Shown in pieces: positions 32,110 through 39,314 of a stretch of 39,314 bases of DNA (its first letter is position 1; every line of letters begins with the position of its first letter). The position numbers and the translations under genes were made by a program. The notes beneath the pieces are model-generated. The model was not told where the DNA came from and did not search any database. It was given only the letters and a program-made list of their open reading frames with translations. The DNA lies in assembly GCF_003014655.1 (NCBI RefSeq), contig NZ_PYAT01000022.1, forward strand, positions 1-39,314. Direction: 5' to 3'. Origin of the DNA: Planomicrobium soli. Its GTDB lineage: Bacteria > Bacillota > Bacilli > Bacillales_A > Planococcaceae.

Positions 32110-33021
32110 TTGAACCGCTTAAAAGGAATTTCCATGGTCTTAGGCGGAGCTATGCTCTGGGGAGCGACAGGTCCATTGATTGAATGGACGCTTGCTTTTT
32201 TTGAATTGTCTGTTCCTTTTTTGCTGACGCTCCGAATGACAATAGCCGGTATTTTGCTGCTTATATTTTTAAAGTTAAAAAAAGTACACTTGACTAAGAT
32301 TTTCCGGGACAAGGTCTGGGTGCGCCAATTGATTATCTTTTCGGTTCTTGGCATGCTCGGGTGCCAGTATGCTTTTGTAACGGCCATACATGTAAGCAAT
32401 GCAGTAGTCGCGACACTTCTGCAATTTTTGGCTCCTGTCTACCTTATTCTGTTTGTATCGATCGGCCAACGCAGATGGCCTCCTGCCTATCAAATAATTG
32501 GACTGGCGGGAACACTTGCAGGATTGTTTTTGTTATTGACCAACGGGCAGCCTGATAAATTGACCATCAGCGGAATTGCTTTGGTCTGGGGGCTTCTACT
32601 CGGCTTAGCATTCGCATTTTATACCATTTATCCGGCACGGTTAATGCAGGAGTGGGGCGTCTTATTGGTTGTCGCCTGGTCCATGCTCATTGGAGGGATA
32701 TTTATCGGCTTGGTCAATCCTATTTTTCTTTCAGCCGAGTGGCCTAAAATTATGAATATCCATGCACTAGTCTCCATACTCGGAATTATTGTAATCGGAA
32801 CTATCGCCTTTGTTCTGTTTTTGAGCAGTATGCGATTTATCACGGCAGTGGAAACAAGTATTTTGTCAGCGTTCGAACCTTTGACGGCCATGGTACTTTC
32901 GGTTATATGGTTTAATGACCTATTAGCTCCCACGCAGCTTTTCGGAGCATTTGCGATGCTGTTATTCGTCACATGGCTGTCGCTTGCCGGAAAAGGGAAG
33001 CTGAAAGAAGAAAAAGCATAA
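32110..33021 (+). CDS. EamA-family drug/metabolite transporter (DMT superfamily)
   Basis: A 303-residue protein with ten predicted membrane helices and the two EamA repeats. The first is seen in GAMLWGATGPLIEWTL and the second in GLLLGLAFAFYTIYPARLM with EPLTAMVLSVIWF. Such proteins export amino acids, nucleosides or other small metabolites; the substrate is unknown. The start is TTG at 32110 with AGGAGG placed well. An ATG three bases earlier leads to a stop codon. Its terminator follows at once. Confidence 0.85.
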   Translation: MNRLKGISMVLGGAMLWGATGPLIEWTLAFFELSVPFLLTLRMTIAGILLLIFLKLKKVHLTKIFRDKVWVRQLIIFSVLGMLGCQYAFVTAIHVSNAVVATLLQFLAPVYLILFVSIGQRRWPPAYQIIGLAGTLAGLFLLLTNGQPDKLTISGIALVWGLLLGLAFAFYTIYPARLMQEWGVLLVVAWSMLIGGIFIGLVNPIFLSAEWPKIMNIHALVSILGIIVIGTIAFVLFLSSMRFITAVETSILSAFEPLTAMVLSVIWFNDLLAPTQLFGAFAMLLFVTWLSLAGKGKLKEEKA

Positions 33022-33030
33022 CGGTAACAG

Positions 33031-33062
33031 AAACAGCATCTTTTCAAGAGGCTGTTTTTTTT
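33031..33062 (+). terminator. Terminator after the EamA gene
   Basis: AAACAGC and GCTGTTT enclose a 13-nt segment with an inner CTT/AAG pairing, and eight T residues follow. Confidence 0.8.
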
Positions 33063-33158
33063 GGGTTTTAAGGAAAATTATTATGTGTTATCCCAAAGTT
33101 GTGGCATAATTATCAACATAAAAGTTCGAGTTTCGAAATGTTTAAGGGGCTGGTTTTT

Positions 33159-34886
33159 TTGAAAACAGTATTTTCTTATGCAAAACCTTACAAAGGTTAT
33201 ATCGTCTTCGCATTATTTCTGATGCTGCTCGAATTGACAGTCGAGTTGATGCAGCCGTTTGTGATTGCGAAAATCGTGGATGACGGCATCATGGCCGGTG
33301 ACCAAGAACGAATCGTACAGTTAGGAATTTTATTGATTGGACTATCTGTCATTGCTCTCTTATCAGGCATCATCAATTCCTATTACGCCTCCCATGTCTC
33401 TCAAAGCTTTTCATTTGATTTGCGTCGTGAGCTTTATGGCCGTGTTCAGTCCTTCTCGTTAGCTACCTTCAACAGATTTCCGGCATCCGGTTTGATCACT
33501 CGGTTAACAAGCGACATCACGCTTGTCCAACAAGTACTTTTCATGGGATTGCGTATTATGCTCCGGGCCCCGCTTCTTGTAGTAGGGAGCATGGTGATGG
33601 CATTTGTTGTCAATCCTAAGTTGGCGGTATATCTGGTCATTGTATTTCCCATATTGCTCGTGTTTTTATATGTAATGGTACTAAAAGGGGTCGCTTATTT
33701 CGGTTTTGTCCAAAAGCGTTTGGACCGGGTAAATCGGATGGTCCAGGAAAATCTACAGGCTGTTCGCTTGATAAAAGCCTATTTGCGCGGCAATTATGAA
33801 TCAAGCCGGTTCTCGGAAGTAGCAGGATCCCTCAAATTTGATACGGTTAAAGCCTTCAGGATCATGGAAATTGTTTTGCCGGTTCTTTTGCTCGGCATGA
33901 ACCTTTCATTATTGGCAGTCTTGTGGTTCGGGGCTTCATATATCCAGACTGGCGGTGCGCAAATCGGTGAATTGGTGGCCATTGTCAATTATGCCATGCG
34001 TATGACAGGCGCGTTTTCCATGTTCTCATTTATCATTATGGCATTTGCCCGCGCCAAAGCTTCTTCAGAGCGCATTGAAGAAGTGCTGCTTGCAGAAGAT
34101 GCTCGTGAGAAAGAAGAGCAAGGGGCGGCACAGACTGTCCAGCGGGGAGAGATTGTTTTTGATAATGTTTCTTTCGCCTATCCGGGAACTAGCCGTGAAG
34201 TGCTGAGAAATATTTCATTTCGGCTGAAGCCGAATGAAAAATTAGCGATCATGGGAGCAACCGGATCCGGAAAAACATCGTTGCTGCAGCTGATTCCAAG
34301 GTTCTATGATGCCACTGATGGAGCTGTGTTCGTGCATGGACACGATGTGAAAAATTGGTCTTTGCGGGCTCTTCGGAAAACGATCGGTGTTGTTCCGCAG
34401 CAATCGCTTCTTTTTACCGGCACGATTACCGATAATTTGTCGTGGGGGAAAGAACAAGCGGTACAGGAAGAATTGGCGGATGCTGCCCAAAAAGCCCAAA
34501 TTCATCAGACAGTTGTACGTTTTCCAAAAGGCTATAGCACGCGGGTTGGGCAAAAAGGAGTCAATTTATCTGGCGGACAAAAGCAGCGATTGTCCATTGC
34601 GCGTGCACTCGTCCGGAAACCGTCGATTCTTATCTTGGATGACAGCACAAGTGCTTTGGATGTGAAAACGGAAGCGGCGCTCTGGAAAGCTCTTGAAAGT
34701 GAAAAAGCGACGATGCTAGTTGTTACACAGAAAATCAGGACGGCGAAAATAGCAGATCGTATTTTGCTGATGGAAGAAGGTATGGTGTCAGCTTATGGTA
34801 CACATGAGCATCTGATGAAGCATTCCGAATTATATAGGCAAATCGCGCTTTCCCAACAGGAAGAGGAGGTCGACGAGTATGTTTGA
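33159..34886 (+). CDS. ABC exporter half-transporter, subunit with degenerate catalytic site
   Basis: A 575-residue type IV ABC exporter (membrane domain of six helices, then nucleotide-binding domain). Walker A is GATGSGKTS (about 366-374) and the ABC signature is the canonical LSGGQ (470-474). Walker B ends LILDD: Asp 495 replaces the catalytic Glu. The switch His is Gln 524 in VVTQKIRT. In heterodimeric exporters such as BmrCD, LmrCD and TM287/288, one subunit carries precisely these changes. The frame opens at TTG 33099, but AAGGGG sits before TTG 33159. It overlaps the second subunit gene by 8 bp. Confidence 0.88.
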   Translation: MKTVFSYAKPYKGYIVFALFLMLLELTVELMQPFVIAKIVDDGIMAGDQERIVQLGILLIGLSVIALLSGIINSYYASHVSQSFSFDLRRELYGRVQSFSLATFNRFPASGLITRLTSDITLVQQVLFMGLRIMLRAPLLVVGSMVMAFVVNPKLAVYLVIVFPILLVFLYVMVLKGVAYFGFVQKRLDRVNRMVQENLQAVRLIKAYLRGNYESSRFSEVAGSLKFDTVKAFRIMEIVLPVLLLGMNLSLLAVLWFGASYIQTGGAQIGELVAIVNYAMRMTGAFSMFSFIIMAFARAKASSERIEEVLLAEDAREKEEQGAAQTVQRGEIVFDNVSFAYPGTSREVLRNISFRLKPNEKLAIMGATGSGKTSLLQLIPRFYDATDGAVFVHGHDVKNWSLRALRKTIGVVPQQSLLFTGTITDNLSWGKEQAVQEELADAAQKAQIHQTVVRFPKGYSTRVGQKGVNLSGGQKQRLSIARALVRKPSILILDDSTSALDVKTEAALWKALESEKATMLVVTQKIRTAKIADRILLMEEGMVSAYGTHEHLMKHSELYRQIALSQQEEEVDEYV

Positions 34887-36702
34887 TGCGATCCGCCGGC
34901 CTTTTGGCTATGAACCGGTCATTAAAAAAGAAGATTTAAAGAAAAAAACTGCTAAGAAAAACGAGCGGGCAGAAAACTGGCAGTCGACTTTGCTTCGGAT
35001 TTGGAAACTGGTAGATGAACACCGTATCTTATTGATCATCGTATTGTCTCTGGTATTCGTCAGTTCTGCACTAGCGCTGCTCGGCCCATATCTCATCGGC
35101 CATATCATCGATCAGTATATTGTGCCGCAGAATTTCAATGGCATGGGTCTTATCATTGGCTGGCTAATTGCAGTTTACGCAGGATATTCCATTTCATTGT
35201 ATTTACAGAACTATTGGATGGTAGGAATCGCCCAACAAGTCATTTATCGTATGCGGACTGGACTATTTGAGCATTTGCAGCGCCTGCCCGTATCCTTTTT
35301 CGATAAGCGGCAACATGGCGAACTGATGAGCCGGATGACGAACGATATCGAAAATGTCTCGTCGACGCTGAATAGTTCATTCATCCAAGTGTTTTCAAGC
35401 ATCTTGACCTTAGTCGGCACTGCGGTTGTCATGGTCATGCTCAGTCCGCTATTGACGGTGCTCACCCTTGTCATCATTCCGCTCATGTATGTTTCCATGC
35501 AATGGATTACAAAACGGACAGGCAGATTATATAAAGAGCAGCAACAGGCGATTGGCGAATTGAACGGATATATTGAGGAAACGATCTCCGGCCAGAAAAT
35601 TGTCAAGGCGTTTTCGCAAGAACCGCGTGTTATGGAAGAGTTTCTTGTGAAAAGTGAGCGCATGCGCAATACCGGTTTTTGGGCTTGGACGTATTCAGGG
35701 TTCATTCCAAAAGTGATGAACTTCTTGAACAACGCAAGCTTTGCAATTGTGGCTGGTGTAGGTGGAGTACTGGCATTGAACGGTTCGGTTTCGATTGGCG
35801 TGATTGTTATTTTCACGGAGTATGCACGGCAGTTCACACGCCCATTAAATGACTTGGCCAACCAATTCAATACCGTATTATCCGCTATTGCAGGGGCGGA
35901 ACGGGTCTTTTCTATTATGGGGGAAAAAGAAGAACCGGACGATAGAGTGGAAAACGCGGACAAGGAACTTCGCGGCCATGTCGTCTTTAATAATGTTTCT
36001 TTCAAATACGAAGGATCTGAAGAAGACTGGACTATCCGAAATGTCAGCTTTACTGTAGGTGTCGGGCAAACGGCAGCTTTCGTCGGGGCAACCGGTGCCG
36101 GGAAAACGACTGTCATGCAGCTGCTCGCTCGCTTTTACGACGCCAACGAAGGCGAAATTTGTTTAGATGGCACTCCGATCGCTTTAATGCCGCGAGAGAC
36201 TTTAAGGAAGCAGATTGCTTTTGTGCTGCAAGATCCATTTCTTTTTGAAGCAACGGTGATGGAAAATATTCGGTACGGTCGCTTGAATGCAACTGATGAC
36301 GAAGTGGTGGAAGCGGCCAAAAAAGCCAACGCCCATGATTTTATCGAGAAGTTGCCGGAAGGCTACAATACGGTTCTTTCCGGAGATGGTTCGATGATCA
36401 GCCAAGGGCAGAAGCAGTTATTGTCAATCGCGCGGGCATTGGTTGCGGATCCAGTAATTTTATTGCTCGATGAAGCAACCAGCAGCATCGATACTGTAAC
36501 TGAGCTGAAGATTCAGGAAGCACTAGAACGGCTGATGAACGGGCGGACAAGTTTTGTTATTGCCCATCGTCTAAATACGGTTCGGCAAGCGGATTTAGTC
36601 ATGGTGATGAATATGGGAGAATTGGTTGAGTCCGGCACGCAACAGGAACTGGTTGCACGCGGAGGAATGTATGCAAACATGCTGGCGGATGCCAAATTAT
36701 AA
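34879..36702 (+). CDS. ABC exporter half-transporter, subunit with the consensus catalytic site
   Basis: A 607-residue type IV ABC exporter with an N-terminal extension of about 30 lysine-rich residues before the membrane domain. Walker A is GATGAGKTT (403-411). Walker B is LLLDE with D531 and catalytic E532, and the switch His is H563 in IAHRLNTV. The signature is non-canonical ISQGQ (507-511). So this subunit hydrolyses ATP against the LSGGQ of its partner, and its own ISQGQ faces the degenerate site of the partner, the arrangement known for heterodimeric multidrug exporters. It lies in the same transcript as its partner (8-bp overlap, GAAGAGGAGG before the ATG). The substrate is likely drugs or lipids. 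Confidence 0.9.
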   Translation: MFDAIRRPFGYEPVIKKEDLKKKTAKKNERAENWQSTLLRIWKLVDEHRILLIIVLSLVFVSSALALLGPYLIGHIIDQYIVPQNFNGMGLIIGWLIAVYAGYSISLYLQNYWMVGIAQQVIYRMRTGLFEHLQRLPVSFFDKRQHGELMSRMTNDIENVSSTLNSSFIQVFSSILTLVGTAVVMVMLSPLLTVLTLVIIPLMYVSMQWITKRTGRLYKEQQQAIGELNGYIEETISGQKIVKAFSQEPRVMEEFLVKSERMRNTGFWAWTYSGFIPKVMNFLNNASFAIVAGVGGVLALNGSVSIGVIVIFTEYARQFTRPLNDLANQFNTVLSAIAGAERVFSIMGEKEEPDDRVENADKELRGHVVFNNVSFKYEGSEEDWTIRNVSFTVGVGQTAAFVGATGAGKTTVMQLLARFYDANEGEICLDGTPIALMPRETLRKQIAFVLQDPFLFEATVMENIRYGRLNATDDEVVEAAKKANAHDFIEKLPEGYNTVLSGDGSMISQGQKQLLSIARALVADPVILLLDEATSSIDTVTELKIQEALERLMNGRTSFVIAHRLNTVRQADLVMVMNMGELVESGTQQELVARGGMYANMLADAKL

Positions 36703-36710
36703 AGAATGAC

Positions 36711-36744
36711 AAAGCTGTCCTTTATCATAAGGACGGCTTTTTTT
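36711..36744 (+). terminator. Terminator after the ABC exporter operon
   Basis: AAAGCTGTCCTT pairs with AAGGACGGCTTT (one G-U) and a T run follows. Confidence 0.85.
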
Positions 36745-36810
36745 ATAGGCGGTCGTCGGAAAAACTTCGGTATGGTACGATAAGAAAAAATGGACTAGGG
36801 GGAATATACG

Positions 36811-37653
36811 ATGAACGTATCCTTATCAATAGATTCATTTCCGCTTGACGGAAATACGGCTCGTGATATGAACGACTTACTGGATCGCTTGCCTATCGAT
36901 TACCGGACAGTGTTGAATGCGCCGGTTTGGAGGATGCCGGAAGTGAGAGGATTTGCGGTTTTGGCTTATGCGGAAGGCATTGGCCTTATTGGCTTCGCGA
37001 CGTGCCTGGATATCGTAGGGCTTCACCATTATGAATGGTCGGTTATTGTCCATCCGGACTATCGTCGGCAATCTATTGGGACGGCTCTGGCAGATGGTGT
37101 TGCTCATGGTCTGGAGCAGCGCGGGGCGGAAAGCGAATTAGCTGTGTTTATCGAAGATGAAGAAGCTGCAGCTTTTTTGGGAAGTTTAGGATATACAGCT
37201 GATTTTAAAGAAATTCTTCTTGGAGCGCCGGCGCTCCAAGATAGTGAATTGCCGTCAGGATTGTCGGTTATTCCTTATGGCGGTGAACAAACTGAATTGG
37301 AGACGGTTTTAGTGGCGGCCTTTGACGAAGATGTAGTGCCAGTCATGAAGCATAATATTGAAGAGGCAGAGCGCGACATCTGGCTGATGAAAAGAGATGG
37401 CCGAATTATAGCGACAGCGACGCTGATTGAGGAAGAAGATGCTTTATGGGTCACTGCTTTCGCAGTAAACCCAAAAGAACAAGGAAAAGGGTATGGCCAA
37501 ACATTCTTGCGTTGGTGCCGCAATAGAGCTTTTAGTGAAAAGAAAGCTCAAGTGCTGCTTGATGTCGAAACGACAAACGATGCAATTCGAGTCTATGAAA
37601 AAGCCGGTTTTTTGCCTGTGAATACAGTCCAGTACTGGAAACGGCAAGAATAG
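36811..37653 (+). CDS. Tandem GNAT acetyltransferase
   Basis: A 280-residue protein with two GNAT folds. The first has VIVHPDYRRQSIGTALADGVAHGL (motif A, about 77-100). The second has AVNPKEQGKGYGQTFLRWC with the canonical Q-x-x-G-x-G (about 220-240) and the C-terminal AIRVYEKAGFLPVNTVQYW. In two-GNAT proteins usually only one domain is catalytic. The first motif here (RRQSIG) keeps R-x-x-x-I-G and the second looks better conserved. The acceptor substrate is unknown. TAGGGGGAATATACG precedes the ATG. It is a single gene. Confidence 0.82.
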   Translation: MNVSLSIDSFPLDGNTARDMNDLLDRLPIDYRTVLNAPVWRMPEVRGFAVLAYAEGIGLIGFATCLDIVGLHHYEWSVIVHPDYRRQSIGTALADGVAHGLEQRGAESELAVFIEDEEAAAFLGSLGYTADFKEILLGAPALQDSELPSGLSVIPYGGEQTELETVLVAAFDEDVVPVMKHNIEEAERDIWLMKRDGRIIATATLIEEEDALWVTAFAVNPKEQGKGYGQTFLRWCRNRAFSEKKAQVLLDVETTNDAIRVYEKAGFLPVNTVQYWKRQE

Positions 37654-37664
37654 ATGTAATCAAA

Positions 37665-37690
37665 AAACCACTCGTCTATTCGAGTGGTTT
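37665..37690. terminator. Bidirectional terminator between the GNAT and lipoprotein genes
   Basis: AAACCACTCG and CGAGTGGTTT enclose TCTATT. The A run on the left gives a T run on the minus strand, so it is best for the leftward lipoprotein gene. Confidence 0.75.
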
Positions 37691-37702
37691 CATGCTGGCT
37701 TC

Positions 37703-38212
37703 TTAATTTCCGGAAGCTTGGTATTCTTTGTCTTCTCCGCCTTCGTATTGGACATCGATTTCAATATTGTTATAGCCTTCTTTTAAACCGAATGCTTCCA
37801 CAACTTGGGAGATGACCTCTTCATCAGGCATATCAGACTTAAGCTCCATTTTTGTAAATGCTGGCTCGATCTCGTCCCAGGCATCATTGCCGGTAAGGTC
37901 CATTTTTTCAAATGTGTTCTTATACTCGGCTTCAACTTTTTCCCGGACCTCTTCATAACTCACTTCATAGGCATCATCCTGATCCGGATAATCGACATTA
38001 AGTTCAAATTCTATGAAGCCGAATGTTCCGCCTCCTATGTCCTGCTTATCAACTCCGCCGCTGGTCGATGCATCGGCATTAGTGTCGGATGGATCGTTTG
38101 TTTCTTCGTTTTGAACGGGTTCGGTAACTTCATCGCTGCTGCCACAAGCAGCAAGCGTTAGTGCTGAGGAGAGAAGTAAAGCAGTCAATAGAGGCGTTTT
38201 TTGATAACTCAT
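37703..38212 (-). CDS. YusW-like lipoprotein
   Basis: A 169-residue lipoprotein. The signal peptide has the lipobox LAAC with C23. A linker rich in Glu, Asp, Asn and Ser (about 24-60) leads to a C-terminal domain with FIEFELNVDYPDQDDAYEVSYE and YNNIEIDVQYEGGEDKEY, the YusW family, whose function is not known. The frame runs to an ATG at 38221. GAAAGG overlaps that codon, and the ATG at 38212 has the proper spacing, so I chose it. It is placed on the outer face of the membrane. Confidence 0.8.
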   Translation of the reverse strand: MSYQKTPLLTALLLSSALTLAACGSSDEVTEPVQNEETNDPSDTNADASTSGGVDKQDIGGGTFGFIEFELNVDYPDQDDAYEVSYEEVREKVEAEYKNTFEKMDLTGNDAWDEIEPAFTKMELKSDMPDEEVISQVVEAFGLKEGYNNIEIDVQYEGGEDKEYQASGN

Positions 38213-38487
38213 GTATCTCATCCTTTCAGTATTGTATTAAGGTAATCATTCCCGATTCTCGTAATTTTAATCTTTACTGTAACTTTCCTAAAATCGGGGA
38301 ATAAGAAAAGCGAAGGATGGACAGAGCAGAAACTCGGAAATCCCATTGAGGCTGCATGATTCATTTCGCTTTCGGGTATAAAACTAAACATATCCTAATG
38401 TATATGGGAAAATGAGACTCCTTACAGGGAGTTAGAATATTTTTATTGGGCTTTAGAAAAGACGGACAGATGTATAGGAGGAGCTTC
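38213..38487. other. Divergent intergenic region between the lipoprotein and GDPD-like genes
   Basis: No gene is supported. The short inverted repeat ACTCC-N6-GGAGT lies near 38415-38432. Both divergent promoters must be here, but I could not assign boxes with confidence. Confidence 0.4.
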
Positions 38488-39201
38488 ATGAAAATTTATG
38501 CGAATAGAGGAAGTTCAGGAACATATCCTGAGAATACGCTTACAGCTTTCCAGGCAGCTGCTGCATTGCCGATAACAGGGGTTGTTATTAATGTGCAATT
38601 GTCGAAAGATGAAAAGATTGTAGTTATTCACGATGAGAAATTAGAGCGCACCACTAATGGTGAAGGATACGTGAAAGACAAAACGCTTGAAGAGCTTAAG
38701 CAGTTGGACTGCGGCGCTTGGTTTTCTCCTGAATGGGAAGGCACGGAAATTCCGACGCTTGCTGAAGTGTTCGATATATTCCAAGACACAGATCATCGCC
38801 TGAACATTGATTTGAAAACGAATGTTTTTCCTTATGACCAGCTGCTTGATAAAGTGATTGCGCTCGCAGATAAGCGAGGCTTGACTGAACGGCTGATCTT
38901 GTCATCGTTCAACCATGAAGATATTCAGAAAGTATGTAAGGAAACATCTGTCGAATCGGCCATTTTGACTGAAAATGTCATGGTTGACGTGTACGATTAT
39001 GCAAGGGTTATCGGCACGAACCGCATTCATATGAATCTGCCGACAGCATTTCGAAAAACGGCTACCGACGCACTTCGAAAAGGGGCGATTGTTTACGTAT
39101 ATATCAACAACAATCTTCAATATGCGGAAGACCTTCAGCAAATCGGCATACACGGATTGATCACAAATTATCCGGAACTGCTCCTGTCAAAAAATCCATA
39201 A
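38488..39201 (+). CDS. Glycerophosphodiester phosphodiesterase homologue with lost catalytic residues (probable pseudoenzyme)
   Basis: A 237-residue protein of the GDPD TIM-barrel family. The opening KIYANRGSSGTYPENTLTAF aligns with the family HRG motif, but the first catalytic His is Asn (N6). GVVINVQLS stands where the family has E-x-D metal ligands, giving V33 and N35. Residue D108 (NIDLKT) replaces the usual metal-binding Glu. The second catalytic His, H48 in VVIHDEKLERTT, is kept. The enzyme is therefore probably inactive on glycerophosphodiesters, or has a changed chemistry. The frame is intact, so it is not a decaying gene by other signs. Strong AGGAGGAGCTTC precedes the ATG at 38488, while the start at 38446 has none. 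The IS element follows 20 bp after the stop codon. Confidence 0.8.
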   Translation: MKIYANRGSSGTYPENTLTAFQAAAALPITGVVINVQLSKDEKIVVIHDEKLERTTNGEGYVKDKTLEELKQLDCGAWFSPEWEGTEIPTLAEVFDIFQDTDHRLNIDLKTNVFPYDQLLDKVIALADKRGLTERLILSSFNHEDIQKVCKETSVESAILTENVMVDVYDYARVIGTNRIHMNLPTAFRKTATDALRKGAIVYVYINNNLQYAEDLQQIGIHGLITNYPELLLSKNP

Positions 39202-39221
39202 AAAAGAGGCGCCGATTAGGG

Positions 39222-39314
39222 TGCTGCACCCCAAAAGTTAGAGTTGAAAATCTAACTTTTGGGGTGTTTTTTTATGGTGAAGTATAGTGAAGAATTCAAA
39301 CTGAAGCTGGTCAA
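39222..39314 (+). mobile_element. 5' end of an IS3 (IS150-like) element with start of its transposase OrfA
   Basis: The element probably starts at TGCTGCACCCC, which resembles the TGTACTGCACCC end of IS150. A reading frame begins at ATG 39274 and reads MVKYSEEFKLKLV, the typical opening of an IS3-family OrfA helix-turn-helix protein, and runs off the window. GGGGTG, in the right arm of the hairpin, could act as its ribosome binding site. Confidence 0.75.
39227..39273 (+). terminator. Hairpin at the left end of the IS element
   Basis: The perfect 16-bp arms CACCCCAAAAGTTAGA and TCTAACTTTTGGGGTG enclose 8 nt and are followed by seven T residues directly before the transposase ATG. It can stop read-through transcription entering from the GDPD-like gene and would hide the GGGGTG site of the transposase in such transcripts. 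Confidence 0.7.

Noticed and set aside
33099..33158. Upstream in-frame extension of the first ABC subunit from TTG 33099
   Set aside because: It lies in promoter-like AT-rich DNA, has no ribosome binding site, and AAGGGG is placed for TTG 33159 instead.
35244..36116. A 290-residue minus-strand ORF in the ABC exporter subunit
   Set aside because: Antisense to the membrane and nucleotide-binding domains, Ser/Thr/Pro-rich with no family motifs.

Overview
The window looks like chromosomal DNA of a low-to-moderate GC Gram-positive bacterium of the Bacillales. A pigmented member of the Planococcaceae (Planococcus/Planomicrobium-like) fits best. The grounds are strong AGGAGG ribosome binding sites, GTG and TTG starts, a LiaFSR envelope-stress operon, a Staphylococcus-type arsRBC operon, a CcpA-type cre site, and C30 carotenoid genes (crtP, crtN, crtQ) that resemble the staphyloxanthin genes. 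The assignment is inferred from gene content, not from a marker gene. There are no rRNA, tRNA or CRISPR features.

Layout. The window opens inside the 3' end of an IS1182-type transposase and closes in the 5' end of an IS3/IS150-type element, so both edges are mobile DNA. From left to right: a VOC-family protein; a leftward lia operon (liaI-like, liaH/pspA, liaF, liaS, liaR) with a strong hairpin between liaH and liaF; a rightward metallophosphoesterase and DedA pair; a 2-hydroxyacid dehydrogenase; the tRNA hydroxylase TrhO; a leftward alpha/beta hydrolase; the crtP, crtN and crtQ genes, with a 485-bp gap between crtP and crtN carrying two oppositely oriented copies of a GC-rich intergenic repeat; arsRBC; a leftward TipAL-type MerR regulator overlapping a 44-residue four-cysteine protein; and an aldehyde dehydrogenase/acyl-CoA dehydrogenase pair behind a full-consensus cre site.

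The right half holds a leftward lipid kinase, an AlaX-type tRNA editing protein, a large exported beta-propeller protein, a zinc alcohol dehydrogenase, a split ThrE-type exporter, a leftward PAS-PAS-GGDEF-EAL protein with a degenerate GGDEF motif, a CopC/CopD copper pair, an EamA transporter, a heterodimeric ABC exporter with one consensus and one degenerate ATP site, a tandem GNAT protein, a leftward YusW-like lipoprotein, and a glycerophosphodiester phosphodiesterase homologue that has lost key catalytic residues.

How the genes work together. Three sets are clear functional units: lia (envelope stress sensing), ars (arsenate reduction and arsenite efflux) and crt (C30 carotenoid desaturation, terminal oxidation and glycosylation). 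The crt set lacks crtM and crtO in this window. Most other genes are single units or pairs closed by strong terminators, which is ordinary core-genome organisation. I found no complete new defence or biosynthetic system. The most unusual items are the MerR/TipAS protein with a large acidic insertion, the small four-cysteine protein overlapping it, the GDPD-like probable pseudoenzyme, and the inverted repeat pair inside the carotenoid locus.
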